Below, piece after piece: positions 34,001-48,500 of a DNA stretch of 64,000 nt; the stretch's first letter is position 1, and each line of letters opens with the position of its first letter. Below the pieces are notes generated by a model. It did not search any database. It saw nothing but the letters and a program-made list of their open reading frames with translations, and was not told the DNA's origin. Position numbers and translations under genes: made by a program. Origin of the DNA: Eleginops maclovinus (Eukaryota; Chordata; Actinopteri; Perciformes; Eleginopidae); contig NC_086357.1 in assembly GCF_036324505.1 (NCBI RefSeq), positions 18,788,793 through 18,852,792 on the forward strand, in the 5' to 3' direction.

Positions 34001-36982
34001 CTTTGGCAGCAGCAGAACGCAGAATTTTGGAGGTGAACATCTGTCTGACTGCTCTCCTCTGCAATAGGAAAATCTTTCTGCTCTTTGAGGAACTTCTGCA
34101 GGTCCGTCAATGGGAACCCGTTCTTTTGAAAGCTCTGTGGGTGAAATCACAAAGACATGCAAACAATTAAAACACATTGCATAGAACCAGCTTTTTTTCC
34201 AAATTACACTTAAGGAAATCAAAACTATTTTAAGAATGGATAATTAAGAAGATATACAAATGGCATATCAATTTATTTTAGTCTTTCAACAAGCTAATAT
34301 ATTTTTATAGACATTTTTCTCACAACACTCCTGTAACTGAACACCCTTTCAAGTTGTAAAAAGATTCAACGTTGAATTTATAGTGCTGCATTTTTCAACA
34401 AATCACAAAGTACCTTGATGGTCTCGTAGGCGTCGGTGATGAGGGCGATGAAGAGCGACAGCACCATGTAGATGAACAGGGAGATGAAGGAGTAGAGGTA
34501 TGCCCGGCTGAAAATCCACACCAGAGTGTTTTTGTCCTTCAGCTGGGCGAAGGTGGTGAACATGTCGTCGCCGTTCAGCAGGGAGAAGAGGCACTCTGCA
34601 ACACGACTCAGGCCCTCAAACTACAGAGGAGGAAGAGGGGACATGAACTGGGTTTTAAAAAAGCTGGAATGTAAAGTGAACACGAGCGCAGTGACAATCT
34701 GAAAAGATCAGAATCAGAATCAGAGTCAAGATTATCGCCAGGTATGTTTACACATACAAGGAATTTGATTTGGTGTCTGGTGGTGTGAACATAAACAAGA
34801 AAGCAAAGCAGAAAAGTATGCATTTCTGCAACACCAAAATAAAGTAAAATCTCAGATTATCTTCTTTTTTACATTTTAAATTACTGGATATAATAGATAT
34901 AATATGGTTGCCAGCACTCAGTGATATTTATAACCTGTAACGAGGGGTCAAGTCTGCAACAATTAATTTCCAAATCAATTAATAGCATGACAATTTTCAA
35001 ATGCCTTTTATGAGATAAATCTGTTCATTTTATCCACTCCAACAGTGTGGAACTGTACCTTCAATGTACTTTAAGTATCAAAGTACTTCATCTTACTCTA
35101 TCCTAGGTTATTATATTATTCTGTTTTTGTAAAAGCATTCTAATTTTGTAGATTGTCCATGTGGAAATCATTTCAGATAATGTTCACATATGAGTAGATT
35201 AGCAGTCAAATAGGTCATCATACCATCATGTTATTTGTGTAAAGTAGCTATTGACTGTAGACTTACTAGACAAAAGTGTTTGAGGAAAGTGTCAAAGAAT
35301 AAAGAACATCTTCTATTTGGATAATATCTGATAACAAAAAAGATATTTGTATTTAACACAGTCCCTTTAACATCCAACATCCTGGCACTTCTTCCAAAGG
35401 GCACACACTGTAAAGTGAGCGGGTGCTTATCTTTGCGAATGTAAGTATTGGCTGAGTTTATCTTAGCATGTTAACTAACAAATGGATATCATCTGTATGA
35501 GATATGCCATATTTGTTATAGTGTCTTACAAATAGTTACAAAACAGGAGGTGCAGAGGACCAACAGAAGCATGGCGGTTGATGATGTGGAACGACAAAGA
35601 CAGAAAGGCAAACAAAGAGACTGATGGCTAAATAAGAGCGTCTGAACATTATGAAAGAGGTAAAGATCCCCAGAATGTGATTGTATCTAAACACAACATC
35701 CCACAGCGAGGGTATGGATTGCAGCACTTGAAGACGTGTGGGATGGCAAGTCCTAGAACATCCTCTGTTTATTCCTTCAGTAAATACACAGAGGATCCTG
35801 GCGGGGCTGACAGCACACTGCAGGGGACTCCCCCAGACACCGCAGTGTAAATATCGTGACCAAGTCTTACTTGACTGTAACAAGTAACTGTTGCACAAAC
35901 AGGGAACTGAAACCTGTTTTAAGTCAACTGCAAGCTCTGATAGCCAAGTCACTTCACTTGCACTGAAACATGATTGTATTTTGAAGTGGTGATATATACT
36001 GTATATATATATATATATATTTATGTTACGTTTTCTTGCGATTTGGACATGGTTCCATTGAATCCTGTCCACCATTTAATACATTTCTTATCATTTACTC
36101 ATTTAAAGCTGTTAATATTTATATTAAAAAAGTATAATTATTCGGTACACTTTGCGAGCTATAGTCCATAAATTAAGAGTATGTGATCCTGACCTTATAA
36201 ACACATTACAAACCAGTCCACAACTTATTCCCAGTTAATACTCCACTTCAGTTTAAGATTATAAACAAATGTCCATTTGGTCAGTGGGAGGTCACTTGGC
36301 CCAGAGGCGGCTGATCTCACCCTATCTCACATCTGTCTCTCCTACAGTTCGGGCACTACTTTGTTTAGACGCCCACTGCTGCTCTGACTTCCGTAAATAA
36401 TTTATCTTAACGGGAGAGGACAGCTAAACATACACATGTTTTCCCTGATGGCACTTGTTCTCCAAGGATCACCCACTTAGGTTCGGTAAGTTAAAGCTGT
36501 AACCCTCCCCTATCCAAATGTCCCCTTGCTGAAGTCAGGATCCCATGTAGAATACAATAACAATAACCATAAGAAATATATTCATCAATATTTTTTGTTT
36601 CTTATTTCTCATTTCTTGCACTTATTGTATTTGAGTGTTGACTTAAAGAGTGCAACATTTCTCCATCTTGGGCAGGTTGATAGATCGTTTTTTGGTCACT
36701 AAGGGGTTTAAGATGCTAATCCTGACTAGTGCCGGTAGTAACAATTATTTTCATCATTGATACATCTGTTAAAAAAAAAAGTCCAAGCCAGTCCCTCAAA
36801 GATGTCTATTAAAGTCTTGTTTTGTCAATTCAAAACCCCCCCAAAAATATATATTCAGATCAATATCTTTGAATCCCCAGTTTCCGATATGACTTGTTCC
36901 AGGTCATTCCCTATTTACCTCCCCTCATCTCTATGCTCACCTCTGTGTGATTAAAAGCAATAGAAATCCCCGAAATTATGTA

Positions 36983-37065
<83 letters not shown>

Positions 37066-40008
37066 CGCGCAATTTGGTTGCAAAGAGAAGAAAGCCGCTC
37101 TTTCTGAAGAAGGCATTTACTGACACCTAGTGGTTGTTTAATCAATGTCTTTAAAAACAAGCCGCTGCTCAAGGACAAGGGAGCAGTTGTTTAATATTCC
37201 TCAATTTGCAGGACATACCAGTTTACCCTGGGAGAAGTCTGATGAGTTACTGTAAGCAAAACAACTTGGATAAAACCTTCAAGGATCATAGCAATAATAA
37301 CCTATATTAATTATTTTAAAATAGGGTAAACATGGTAGAGCATGTGTATTTATTAACAGGGATGAATGTTATCTTTATATTTTAAATTTAAATATATCTT
37401 AAACAGTACAGGTAAAATCACTGTTGTATTGTATGATTCTCACATGTGAAAAAAATGTGTAATTACCATGAATACTAGGTGGAGTTCATTTGCAAAGTAT
37501 ACGTTCAATCTCAGTACATCTCAAAACATTCACACGTTAGGAAACTCCGGATGTAATTTTATTTCTTTGGCTTCAGCAGTTCTGCAGGAAGGGGCGAGGA
37601 CACTCAAAGAACATTAATAGTTCCACTAATTTACCACGCTTCTGTAAATAATAGCCAGTGCAGAGATTCAGCACAGCCCCATTACTAACTCACTTCTCTA
37701 ATCTCAGGTCATTCCACAAACCAGTATAGAGCTTTACCTTCTCATGGTATGGTCCCAGTACGATCCACCCACAGAAGGTGTAGCCCAGGTAGATCATGCC
37801 GGCACAGCAGCAGAAACGCAGCACCTTTGGGAAGGCTGCAGTCATGGTTAGAATTAACACCTAAACAAACAAGAAGTAAAGGATACACGAATTGTTAAGC
37901 AACGGTTCAATTGAAAAAAAAATTGTTAGAGAGAAAGTTTATTAAGAGATAAAAGGTCGACAGACTCACATTGTATTTCTGGAAGTATCCCAGGTATCTG
38001 ATCACGCCGGCCCACACCAATAATGTTGACGTTCCCAGAAATATACTGCACACATCATAGCTGGTAAGACTCTACAGGAGATTAAAACAAAATCGCTGAG
38101 AGAACATTTAGCTATTGGTCCTGCTGTAACAGTCGGTGAAGCCCTGTAAATATGTAGTTTGTGAATATGACAAACTATAGCCTCAGTTGACACACAGTCA
38201 GGAAAAGGAACAAAGATACACAACGGTCGGAATATTTTACTGTAATAAGCACATCATGGTTGGTAAAGTTTTATTAGAGCTTAAAGTACAATGTTGAGCT
38301 GCAACAGGAGAACATCCTATCATTTGTTAACTAGTGTGTGACACAAAGGGACATTTTTGCTTTCATTGTCCATAGTTATAACACAAATAACTCAGAATAG
38401 AGTTTTCTTAAGTGCAAAACTAAACTTCTTTTTACGTTCGATTGAGTTAATCTAGTTGTAGGAATAATAAGACAACTGGATGGAATATCACGTTCCCTGC
38501 ATCGTTATACAGTACCACTCCAATACAGGTTTATATATTTCCTGCACAATGAGTCACCAAGTTAGTTTTTTTTGTTTCTGAGTTCCCTGTTTGAGTCAAC
38601 TTGACATAGTGAATAAGTAACGAAAATGCATTATGACTTGTTTAAGCAGCATCAATAGGAATGGGTCATATGAATATGCTTGGGGCAAACACTCTGCATG
38701 GTGGCTATAAAAATGACAGCAAGTCAGGTTGCAATAAAATGTCTTTAGGGTGTGTGCATTAAATGCCTTCATTTCAAAGTCCACCAGAGACAGAGGCACT
38801 CCCTGAATTTGATTCCTCAATAGCTATATACAGTACATAAAATTAAAGGTGATGTTACATAAGTGTGAAGACTGCTTGAAATGTGTATTTCAATTATATA
38901 TGTTTTTTCAAGAGGGGAAATTTGTCTTTTTCAACAAGATCTAGATATATCTTACACTTCATTGATTCACTGTGGGAGAAAGTCATATTTTTTGCTTGTT
39001 GTTATACGTTTATTTTATATTTGACCTGTAGTTATCGAAGTCAGTTTTGGGCTTAATATTAACGTATTTTCTAAGACAGAAGTAGATGATTTACCTTTGC
39101 TTGTATTTCCATCTTCAGTATGGATCCAACTATAGCCAAGAGGTCGCTGACGATGACCAGCACATACCAGCCGTTCAGAAACTCCTTCTGGTCATCCTCA
39201 CACACTTTACGATTGTAGTTCTCATGAAAGAATCTGGAGAATCTCTGAAAATATACGTATAAATACAATCTAAAGATTTACAACACAATATTTGGTGTTG
39301 TAAATAAAAAGTTATTTGGATGTTGTGTTAATGTTAATTTAAACGTTTTCATTTACTGAGAATTTAGGCATTAAGAAAAGGGATGAAGATAGCAAGAACA
39401 ATCAAAAACTAAACAAAAAAATATATCTCTAATTCCATGAATGATAATAAATATGTTTTGATTGTTGCGTGACCGATCAGCTGACCTGCAGTAACCTGAC
39501 AGCCAGAACGATGGAGCGAGTGCACAGCACCGCTGATGTGAGGCAAACCAGAATGACGAAGGCGTCAAAGACCAGCAGATAGTGTGTGTTCTTCTGAGCT
39601 GAAACACAGACATAGTGTGTATTTGTATGTTTGCGTGTGTGTATGGGTGATGGTGAGGGTTTATCTTTTACATAACTCCCTCACACTCATTACTGATAAC
39701 AACAAGTTTACAGGAAAACGCCTCAATATCAGTAAACAGTAGCAGGAATGTTCATTTTTTTGGGGGGGGCAAATTATTCTGTTTATACGTTTTCAGAAAA
39801 ATACAGAAGATTGCAGTTTGTAAAAACAAATAGATCAGCACTTAAGTATTTAAAAGCTGTACCACATACCACAATGATACATTTTTCCATATTAACTGAC
39901 ACAAAATTAATATATATACATATATTGTATATTTGATAAAGATACTCTTCTGATGAACATCTTTCTTGTATGGATATATTAAGTGTTTATCTTTATGTTT
40001 TACCGCTG

Positions 40009-40049
<41 letters not shown>

Positions 40050-43000
40050 GTGTTTATTTATGTTCATATATTTTCTTGGGTATTTGATTTGTATTTCTGG
40101 GTATTGTGAGTAACAGCATTTTGATCTCCTCATCTGTATCACACACAGAAGATAAAGTGACTTTGACTTGACTTTGATATTTTCTAATCTAATATACATT
40201 ACATTATCTAAAATGTGTATGCCAACCTCTGTCTTAACTTTTGATAAGATGTATCTGTATCTTGTTATTTATTCATTAGGACAGACAACCAAACCTTACC
40301 CGTGCCAGATATCTTCCAGTTTCTGCAGGCACAGCTCTGAGCGTCGATGTCCAGGAATATTTTCACCTTTCCACTGTGACACTGGTTGTCAAATGTTATC
40401 TATGGGAAAAGGCCATAGGGAAGTAGATTTTTTAAGAGATAAGAAAAGTTATTGTACCAACATCTAATGTTGTGTAGGCAAAATATCTCAACAGCAGTAC
40501 AATGTGTACTTGGATTACTTTTTGCTGTGGTGTGTATGGTTTAAGAATACAGTTGAGAATATGGTTGAACCGTACCGTAATGTAGAACGAGTAGCAGTCA
40601 GGTAACTCCCGTGATCGCACCGTCTGCAGGTTGATTCCTTTCAGCTGGAAGGTTGCTTTGATGTCAACAAGTCTGGAAAAAAATGAACAGGAATTAAAAT
40701 GAATAACATCAAAAAAAGTAAATGGCTATTAGCTGCAAACATATACAGCGCAGTGATAGGAGCAGGATGTATACCTGTAGAAGTCCAGATCAAAAAAGGA
40801 GGAATTCTGGGTTTTCCATTGGTTTGCAGGCTTTGGATCATGTGACATACAAACTGAGAGGAGATGGACAAAGTGAGAACATGAGCACTTTCAATTGGGA
40901 CTTTTTCATTTCCTGATAAAAATTAATAAATATGTTATCCAAGTTTTATCGTAACAATGATCTGTAAAATGTATCTGAATTATGAATGCACTGTGTTCCT
41001 AGAATCAACCGTCTGGCCGTTTAAAAGTGCAAACCTTAATTCATATTCCTGTAAAACACACACAGGTAGGGTAACTTATCAGATTGAGTAAGGTACTGCA
41101 TTTACATTTTTGACCACATTACATCATCAATAATTATGATAAAATAATGCTCTATTATGAAATATTTTTTAAATGGGCCACTGTATGACTACTTTACTTT
41201 TGGCACCTTTAGTATATTATTTTTTTACAATTACATTTGAACTTTTTGTAATTTTGAATGAAAGATTTGTACCAGCAACAGTTTTTCTGCCCTGAAAAAA
41301 TGCTACTTTATTTTGGTGACAAATGACTTCCACTGCAAATAGAGAAGCTCTAGCTATAGATTCATCATGTACTGTAATGAAATGTGAATGTTCCTCTTGC
41401 CTGTCTCCAGCTCAGCGTCTATATCGAAGGCTTCATCTGAGGGATCCAGGGTGCCTCTCTTGTAGTACTCTTTACACAGGTTAAGAGGAAGCAGCTTTCC
41501 GTCGTCATCCTCAGCGTAACTGATGGGACCCACCGAGAGCCGGCCCAACTGGCTGTACTATAAATACGAGCAGACTCAGGTAAAATAAACTGTATGAGGG
41601 GGATCTACATGATGTACAAGGGAAACTACAAGCTGCCATATCAAACAGGAAGCCTGGTTAAATGTTAGGCAACTACATATAACCTTATGTTCCGAACCTG
41701 TTTGGATTATCTTTACAGTGTTTACATTTCTAAACGTTTGCATGCAGGATTGGCACGATTCCTCAAGAACACGGAGAGCCGCTATTCACTGTGGCCTAAC
41801 ATTATCAAACTATGCTAACAAGCTACGAAAAGGGGAACATTTGAAATGCAATGCCCACTCAAATCTACACCACCACCGTTAAATAAACCTAATTTTTAGG
41901 AGAAAAGCTGCATTCAAGACAGGCTAAAGCAGGGAGTGTCAGTGTGTGAAGTGAGGGGGTTAAACTTGCCTGATCCAGGACATAAAACAGGCTGTCGTAG
42001 ACTTCTTTTTGGGTGTAAACAGCAACACTGTAGTCGTCCTCATCCACCCCACTGTAGTCCTTCAGGAAAAGGTTTTTGAGGGCCATCATGTTCTCCTCCT
42101 TATAGGACACCACCAACTGGTTGTTGAGGCCGAACAGGATGAGCTACAGCGGAAGGTAGTATTTTATAAAGTTTAGATATGAACTTGTATAACATGTGCA
42201 ACACTATTCACTGTTTTTAATTTATAGAGTGTGGTGTGAAGCTAGAACCTAATAAAGCTGTAATTTTGCCTGTAAAATGTTGATGAAGCAATTGTTCTCT
42301 TGGTTAGTTTTTATATATTATGTTGGTTGTCAAATGCTGAAACAACAAAAAAAAAATATAGTGCCACAAGAGAATATAACTACAGATCCCTTCAGTGTCA
42401 GCTTTACAAGCAGCATAATGTTCAAATGTGTGGGTAAGGTTCATACACTTCATCATCTACCATTTGAAATGAAACAGGCGTACTCACATTATGTAAAACC
42501 AAGCATCAAACTGTGTCAAGAAAACATGCAAAGCAAACATGCAAAATACTTCTTCCCTTTGATAACAGTTAAAGGAAGATGTCATGGGTGGATCTCTTTT
42601 CCTAATCTACCTTAATCCCAATGTACATACTTGTGTAGTGATCATGACAATTTTCAGAATCTGCACCACAAGTTTCCAGGGCATCTGTCCTCTGGCCCGG
42701 TACTTCTCACAGGGGCTCATAAAGTAATACTTCAGGTCATCTCTCAGAGTGGCCTCTCTGATAATGTCTTGAGTTGAGACAGAGCTGAAAGACAAAAAAC
42801 ATGCAACGTTGTGCAAGAGCTGCGAGACAAAATGAGAGGAAAAATTAAGGACAGGAAACAGCAGGCCGGAAGAAAAAAATAAACAGAAGTGAAAGCAGTT
42901 ATTTCATAAAATGTACTTGAGCAATAGCCATCTCTCACAGGAAGAACTTCATGTGCCAGGTACACTGCCTGCATTCATGGGGCTGCCTGGGTTTAAGTCC

Positions 43001-43425
43001 AAGGTTAGCCCAGGGAGTACTCTTTCAATATTTTCCTAAATGTGTTGCCCATAAACTCTCCCTGACAGAGTTCAAATCTCATACTACTTTTTTTTTTTAC
43101 AGTTGATGGAAATAAATAACTTTAAGGAGATTTTTGTAGATATACACATTTTTGAACTTGTTTTCCTGTGGAATGTGTTCTTTTACATACCTGTCTGTTC
43201 CTGTCAGGAATAATTAACGGACTATGTAATATAATTAGGATTTATGTTAATTTTGTCCGGTTTATTCTACAGATTAAACTTTAGAAACACCATTTTACAA
43301 CCATTTAACAATTTTTCAAAATGTCGCAAAACAAACAACTCATACAGATTTGAGTGCTAGGTTCTTAAAAATAAAACTTACCTTATTGAATTGCTGCGGT
43401 CCAGATACCGAACTAATAATTCCAT
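34001..43425 (-). CDS. mcoln2: Mucolipin-2 (TRPML2) cation channel, exons 1-13; last short exon not placed
   Basis: A TRP-family cation channel of recycling endosomes and lysosomes, gated by phosphoinositides. Exons: 43382-43425, 42631-42784, 41970-42143, 41401-41557, 40775-40853, 40576-40672, 40300-40399, 39486-39598, 39095-39244, 37970-38071, 37738-37860, 34414-34620, 34001-34134. This gives 544 residues plus two bases of a split codon; all phases agree. Landmarks: [20 protein letters not shown] before TM1 (~50-66); luminal domain ~70-300 with NSSF and RELPDCY; TM2-TM5 ~275-430; pore loop [11 protein letters not shown] (~445) with the mucolipin NGDDMF filter; TM6 [20 protein letters not shown]; and a C-terminal Cys triplet (~541) like the palmitoylated one in mucolipins. 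It is closer to MCOLN2 than to MCOLN1 or MCOLN3 ([22 protein letters not shown]). The N-terminus is short (15 residues in exon 1). Introns 3 and 4 have GC donors. The position next to lpar3 matches human. Confidence 0.9.
34705..34775. mobile_element. LINE 3'-tail fragment
   Basis: The string CAGAATCAGAATCAG...GTATGTTTACACATACAAGG followed by AATTTG is a very widespread teleost LINE tail. It is a short fragment in an mcoln2 intron. The exact family is from memory and not certain. Confidence 0.55.
36985..37070. repeat. (TG)n(CG)n microsatellite in mcoln2 intron 11
   Basis: TG repeats to 37057 are followed by a pure CG run to 37070, a sequence with high Z-DNA potential. Two (TA)n runs in the same gene (36002-36021 and about 40013-40046) are ordinary microsatellites. 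Confidence 0.95.
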
Positions 43426-45588
43426 GATAGATGATCCACGTGGACACAGCAGAAAAGTGAGTTTTTATTTGTCAAAAGGCTGCCAGACAAACACTTACAG
43501 CGGAGAGGAGTCTCTACAGATAGCGTTCTGTGACACCGCGAGCACCACTCAGCCAATCAGGAAATGAGTTTCAGGCGGCGCAAAGGTTTCCAATCTGCGG
43601 TCCGCTGAACCACCAGGTGTCATCATGGGTAGATGACAACAACGATCACAGGAAACAGATGCTTTTCGTTTCTGTTCTTTAATTATTGATGAATTTCGAA
43701 AGGAAATGTGAAGAAAAAAAAAAGTTTGTGTCCAAATATTTATAGTTCAGGTTTATAATGTTTTATTTAATTAAGGAATAGCATGCTGGTGGGGAAAACC
43801 CAGACATTATCTTGGCTTAACAGTAGTCATGTTTTAATATATTGAGCCCCCCCCCAAAAAACTGGAATCTACGGAAGAGGATTAGGACCACATGAGGGGA
43901 AAAAAATCGAGTTCTGATTTTAACCTAAGAATTCTGAGAAAAGTCATAACTCATATTTATGTTTTACTTTGGTTAGTTCCCAAAATTGTTCTCTCGTCGT
44001 GGCCCTACTCCTCATTCGTAGGAATCCGCCTGTATCTACCAAGTGTTTTTAATTATGGCAAGAAACTTTCCCCATGGGTGCAAAAAAAGAGAAATACCAA
44101 TATAATGACCTCAGTGTGTCCACAATGATGCAGCCCTTTCCTCTATGTGAAAATCACTGTTGTGATCCAATCCTAGGTCATTTCTCAAAAACAAAACACC
44201 CCTCAGATGGGGTTTTCACATAAGTAAAAACAACAGATGTAAGTCAAATTGCCTAACCTCTTTTTTTAATTGATTAAAGCTGAGTAAGTCCACACTAGCG
44301 AGACAAAATTCTAACATAATTTTTATGCCTATCAATAATTTGCCATTAATGAAATTAAAAACCTGAAGGAAATCATATTTATAGAGCTCACTTTATTTAA
44401 TCTACAGATTTGCTTTTCTTTTGCCATTTGCGGGCCGTGAAAATAAACTGCACACACAACATGGATATATGATCACCTTATAAAGTTAAGGTAGAAAAGA
44501 TTTTAGCATATTCATATAGTCAGCAGACATGAAGCAACATTATCATTAATGTACAGTTGTGTTTGTGTCCAGCATAGTAGAGTAAGTCCATACTCCATTT
44601 CGTTTAGTATTGCTTTACACTAACTATTGAGGGAAATTGCAGACATTTAATCTATGAAATTTAATTTATTGACCAGATATTTGCTAGTCTGCAATTTGGT
44701 GGCAACATAGCAATAGCTTTTTCAGAACCTTTTTGCTGCAAAAAGCTGCCTACAATCAAACAAGTAAAAGCAACAGTAAAGGTTGGGCCTGAAAGTCTAA
44801 CAATCTGCTGAGAGACGGACTGATTAAGTCTTGCTGCCCATTTCCTTTTTTTAAAACACTATTCTTGCCTGACTATTCCATTTTTTTATTGATTCAATAC
44901 TTTATATCAATGATTTTGAAATGTACAACTTGGTTTATGAAATATATAATTACCACTTTTACTGAATAAGCACTGCTGCCCATAAAAACTGACTTCAACA
45001 TTACCTTTTCAAGCCCTCATACAAAACATTAAAAAATCACAACTATTTTCTTTTGTTTTCACAAAAGGAAAAAGTTTTTCTCCCTTATAAGTTCCAAAAT
45101 CTTCATTTATATTTCGAGCATTCATTTTAATAATCAAAACAGTCTGTATTGTCATTATACTGAAACTAGGAAAACCTAGCTTGTAAGTCCCTGTCCATGG
45201 GTAATATTGAACAACAGATCAAATGAACAATACTGATTTTCAACATATGCGTTTCCCTGATACCTGTTTAAGCCTATAGCTGCTGTGCAATTGGTGAAAG
45301 ATGTTGCTCTTTCAAACTGAATAAATACATCAGATGAAATAATAACCCTGAAATAATTAACAGATTCATCAAACAGTATTGGTATCTGCACTCAGGGAAA
45401 GATACCTTCCTTTGGCTCCACGGCAGAAATATGAACTAAGTTGGCAACACTGGACTGACTCCCTGATTGGGTTACAGTCGAAATGTTATTCATGCACATT
45501 TTAACAATGCCTGTACATCTCAACTGTCCTTTGCATCACAGTCTGGCAAAAAGCACCGGACATGTTAATCTTCCTGCTCAGAAACTGC
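43426..45588. other. Intergenic: mcoln2 promoter side and clcc1 3' UTR side
   Basis: The 200 bp above 43425 is richer in GC than the rest and should hold the mcoln2 promoter and 5' UTR. The remainder, down to the clcc1 stop, shows no coding exon. The open frame at 43892-44128 has no recognisable content. Confidence 0.5.
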
Positions 45589-48500
45589 CTACTCGGCTAG
45601 TGTTGGAGACGTCTCCTGAACAGGAACTCCAAAGGTTTCAATGTGCGTCAGCGAGACAGTGGCGAGCCTGTCCTCTGCTGGGGCCTGCAGGTCCTGCTGT
45701 GATGAGATAAACATCAGAAATATATTACACAAAAAAGTGACATGTTTAAATAAAGATGTGCAAATAAGACATTCATAAAGAAAAAGTATAATTAATTATG
45801 AGTGTTTTGCTAATGTTGATTCCAACACAGTGGCCACTATATGTCTACAGGGTTAATAAAGCAACTGACTTGCACAGGAATCAAGCCTAATACTGGTTTG
45901 AATCCCTAAAATGTCTAAACCAGAAGTTTTCAAAGTGGGACGCCATTTTTGGAGGGATCCTCCAAACTGTTAACAAAGACTCAGTAAGTAAAAAGGAAAA
46001 ACATTATGGTCAATCAATCAAAGTTTATTTATATAGCCTAATGCATCACAAAATGTGCCTTAGGAGGCTTTACAGTTTGAACAGAATACATTCAGTTAGT
46101 TTTCAATGTATTTTGATTGGATTAAGAGGTATTTTAGAGATACAGTAATTTTACTATGGACAGACCTTTCTTGTATGTAGCCTGAATGTATGTCACAGTC
46201 TCAGATTTTGAAAACCCATAAGCTAAACTGACTAAGAGTTATGTTATGTGCTGCTACATGCTTCAGATGGCAATAAAAAAATCATTAAGTCAATGTACTT
46301 ATTTGAACATTTTATCACTAAGAATAAAATAACATATGTTGATGTCCATCTAAAGTAAGAGTAGAATAAGTCTGGTCATAGAGATATGAAAGAAATATTC
46401 ATTTCTTGAGATTTTGGATATTATCAAATGAATGAATCATTAAGTCATGGCATCTTGGTTAAATTCCACTTCACTGAGTAGATTATGAGTAGGAGGTATG
46501 GTGTGGCAGCAAAAACATAGGACATACAAATGAAGCCATAGGTTGTATCCAAAGGCTAATGGCTAAACACATTCACAAGCACGAGAAAAACTCAATATGT
46601 ATCCTAAAAGCACAAAAACATGAAAGTGAGGAATTAAAATACGAACTAGTTAGGAAATGCTTATTTACCAATTTATGTCGCATGTGAATATTCACCATCC
46701 CATTTTTGCATGGGCAAAGCTGAAGCATTGAAAAATAAACACGGTACTTTGAGGGTTAGAAAGCAGTATTTCAAGACTAAAGACAGACATTTTAAATTTC
46801 ATTTATTTTCAGGTAGTCTAAAACTTCTCACCTGGACATCGGTCTGTGCGGGCGGTCTTCCTTCTGGCTGAGATCGAGCTGCTGCACTGTCTTTGCTGAG
46901 TATCTCTGGAGGAGGCACTTCATTCCCTTTCAGAGGTTTAGGTTTTGCAGGTTTAGATTCTGTTTTGGTCGTGTTAGCAGTAACATCGCTAGCACTCTCT
47001 TCTTCGAGCTCCTCTTGTGTCTCCGACTGGTTTTCCGACTCAGCAGAGACAATCTGCTCCGGCTCACGCTGCGCAATATCTACCTCGTCCTCGCTGTAGG
47101 GAGGCTCGACAGCGTGAAGTGTTTCCACAACCTCTATGGCTGGCTCCTCCCTGGGTCTGTGGGGCCGCCTCTGACGAAGCTGGTTCCCGCGATCAGCAAT
47201 AGCAGCATCTCGGAGCCTTGGGGCACGTTGTGGTGCGTCCCCGCCTGCTAAGTAGTCGCAGCCCTCTATCTCCTGGATTCGAGGCTGCTGCTGATGCCCC
47301 AGCTGTGGAGGAGGTGGATCCCTGCGAGGTCGGCGGAAAGGAGCAGCGATGCCATACTGGAAGACTGCCTGCACACCTCCATACATGCATACCTGTAGAT
47401 TCAATTTAATATATATCAGTATTGAGAAGCATTGTCCAATTTCATTTATGAGGGTCATCGATTTATCAACACTCCTTACAACGATGGCAAGCACGATGGT
47501 GAGGAGAACTGGGATCTGCAGGGTAATCGGAAGATCTTTGAGGAGGGCAACAAGAAACTCACTGATACCCTGCCCGACATGCTTCAGCGGCTCCGTGATG
47601 ACGGTCGTGATGGTAACTGCAATCGCCTAAACAGAGAGGACAACTTTCTGTGTTCCATTTCCACAAAAACATAGATTTTTTCTAAACCAATACCATTTTC
47701 AAGTTGTATAGTTAGGGAGGACTCTTGATTGTTAAATAGGTTAAATACATTTATTAGACAGATTTAAATGCTATATTATTCCTCAATGTTTGCCTTAAAA
47801 CAACACTGCAACATTTCACCACCTTTTTTGTGGGTTGATGTATCAAAATAAAAGCATCAGTTATTGTTACAAGGTCTGTACTTAGACTGGAAACACATTC
47901 ATGCTATTATAGTGAAATACCTTGGTTGGAGGTACGAGCAGAATGGGGTTGACCAGGAGGACTTCATAGTATTTCTTACAGGGGTCATCTTGAAGAGTCA
48001 AAGTGCTTCTAAAGAATTCTGTAGAAAAACAATTGAAGACAGTACATTTAGCTAAGAAATCAACTGAAATTCAATTCAGTGGCCTCTAGCTTCTTTCTTT
48101 AAATGTTGGTACATAGGTGTCAAACTCAACGCCCGCGGGCCAAATCCGGCCCGTAAATTTATTTTATGGGGCCCGCGAGAGTTTTCAAAGAATATAATAT
48201 GTTTGTTATATGGCTACACGCCGCTTTACAGAAGGTCGTTGCCCATAAACTACATGTCCCACAATTTATCTTGTTTTGTGACATGCGCACTGAAGCGACT
48301 TCAGTCAATGTCGAGAAGCAGTGTGACAGAGCTTTAGTGACAGCCGCACAGCGACACCAAACACGGAGCAAAGTCTGCTTCAGCAACCGAGAAAAGAAAC
48401 CCCGGAACCAGAACCGACAGACGGCTGATCCTCACAGAATTACCCACTCTGTTAGAGTCAGTCCGATGTCGCTACAGCTCATTCAGAGACACACATGGAT

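Noticed and set aside
35536..36075. 179-codon minus-strand open frame
   Set aside because: It lies in an mcoln2 intron, begins in a TA microsatellite and shows no domain or homology that I recognise; chance is enough to explain it.
46893..47630. Plus-strand open frames
   Set aside because: Antisense shadows of clcc1 exons 8 and 9.
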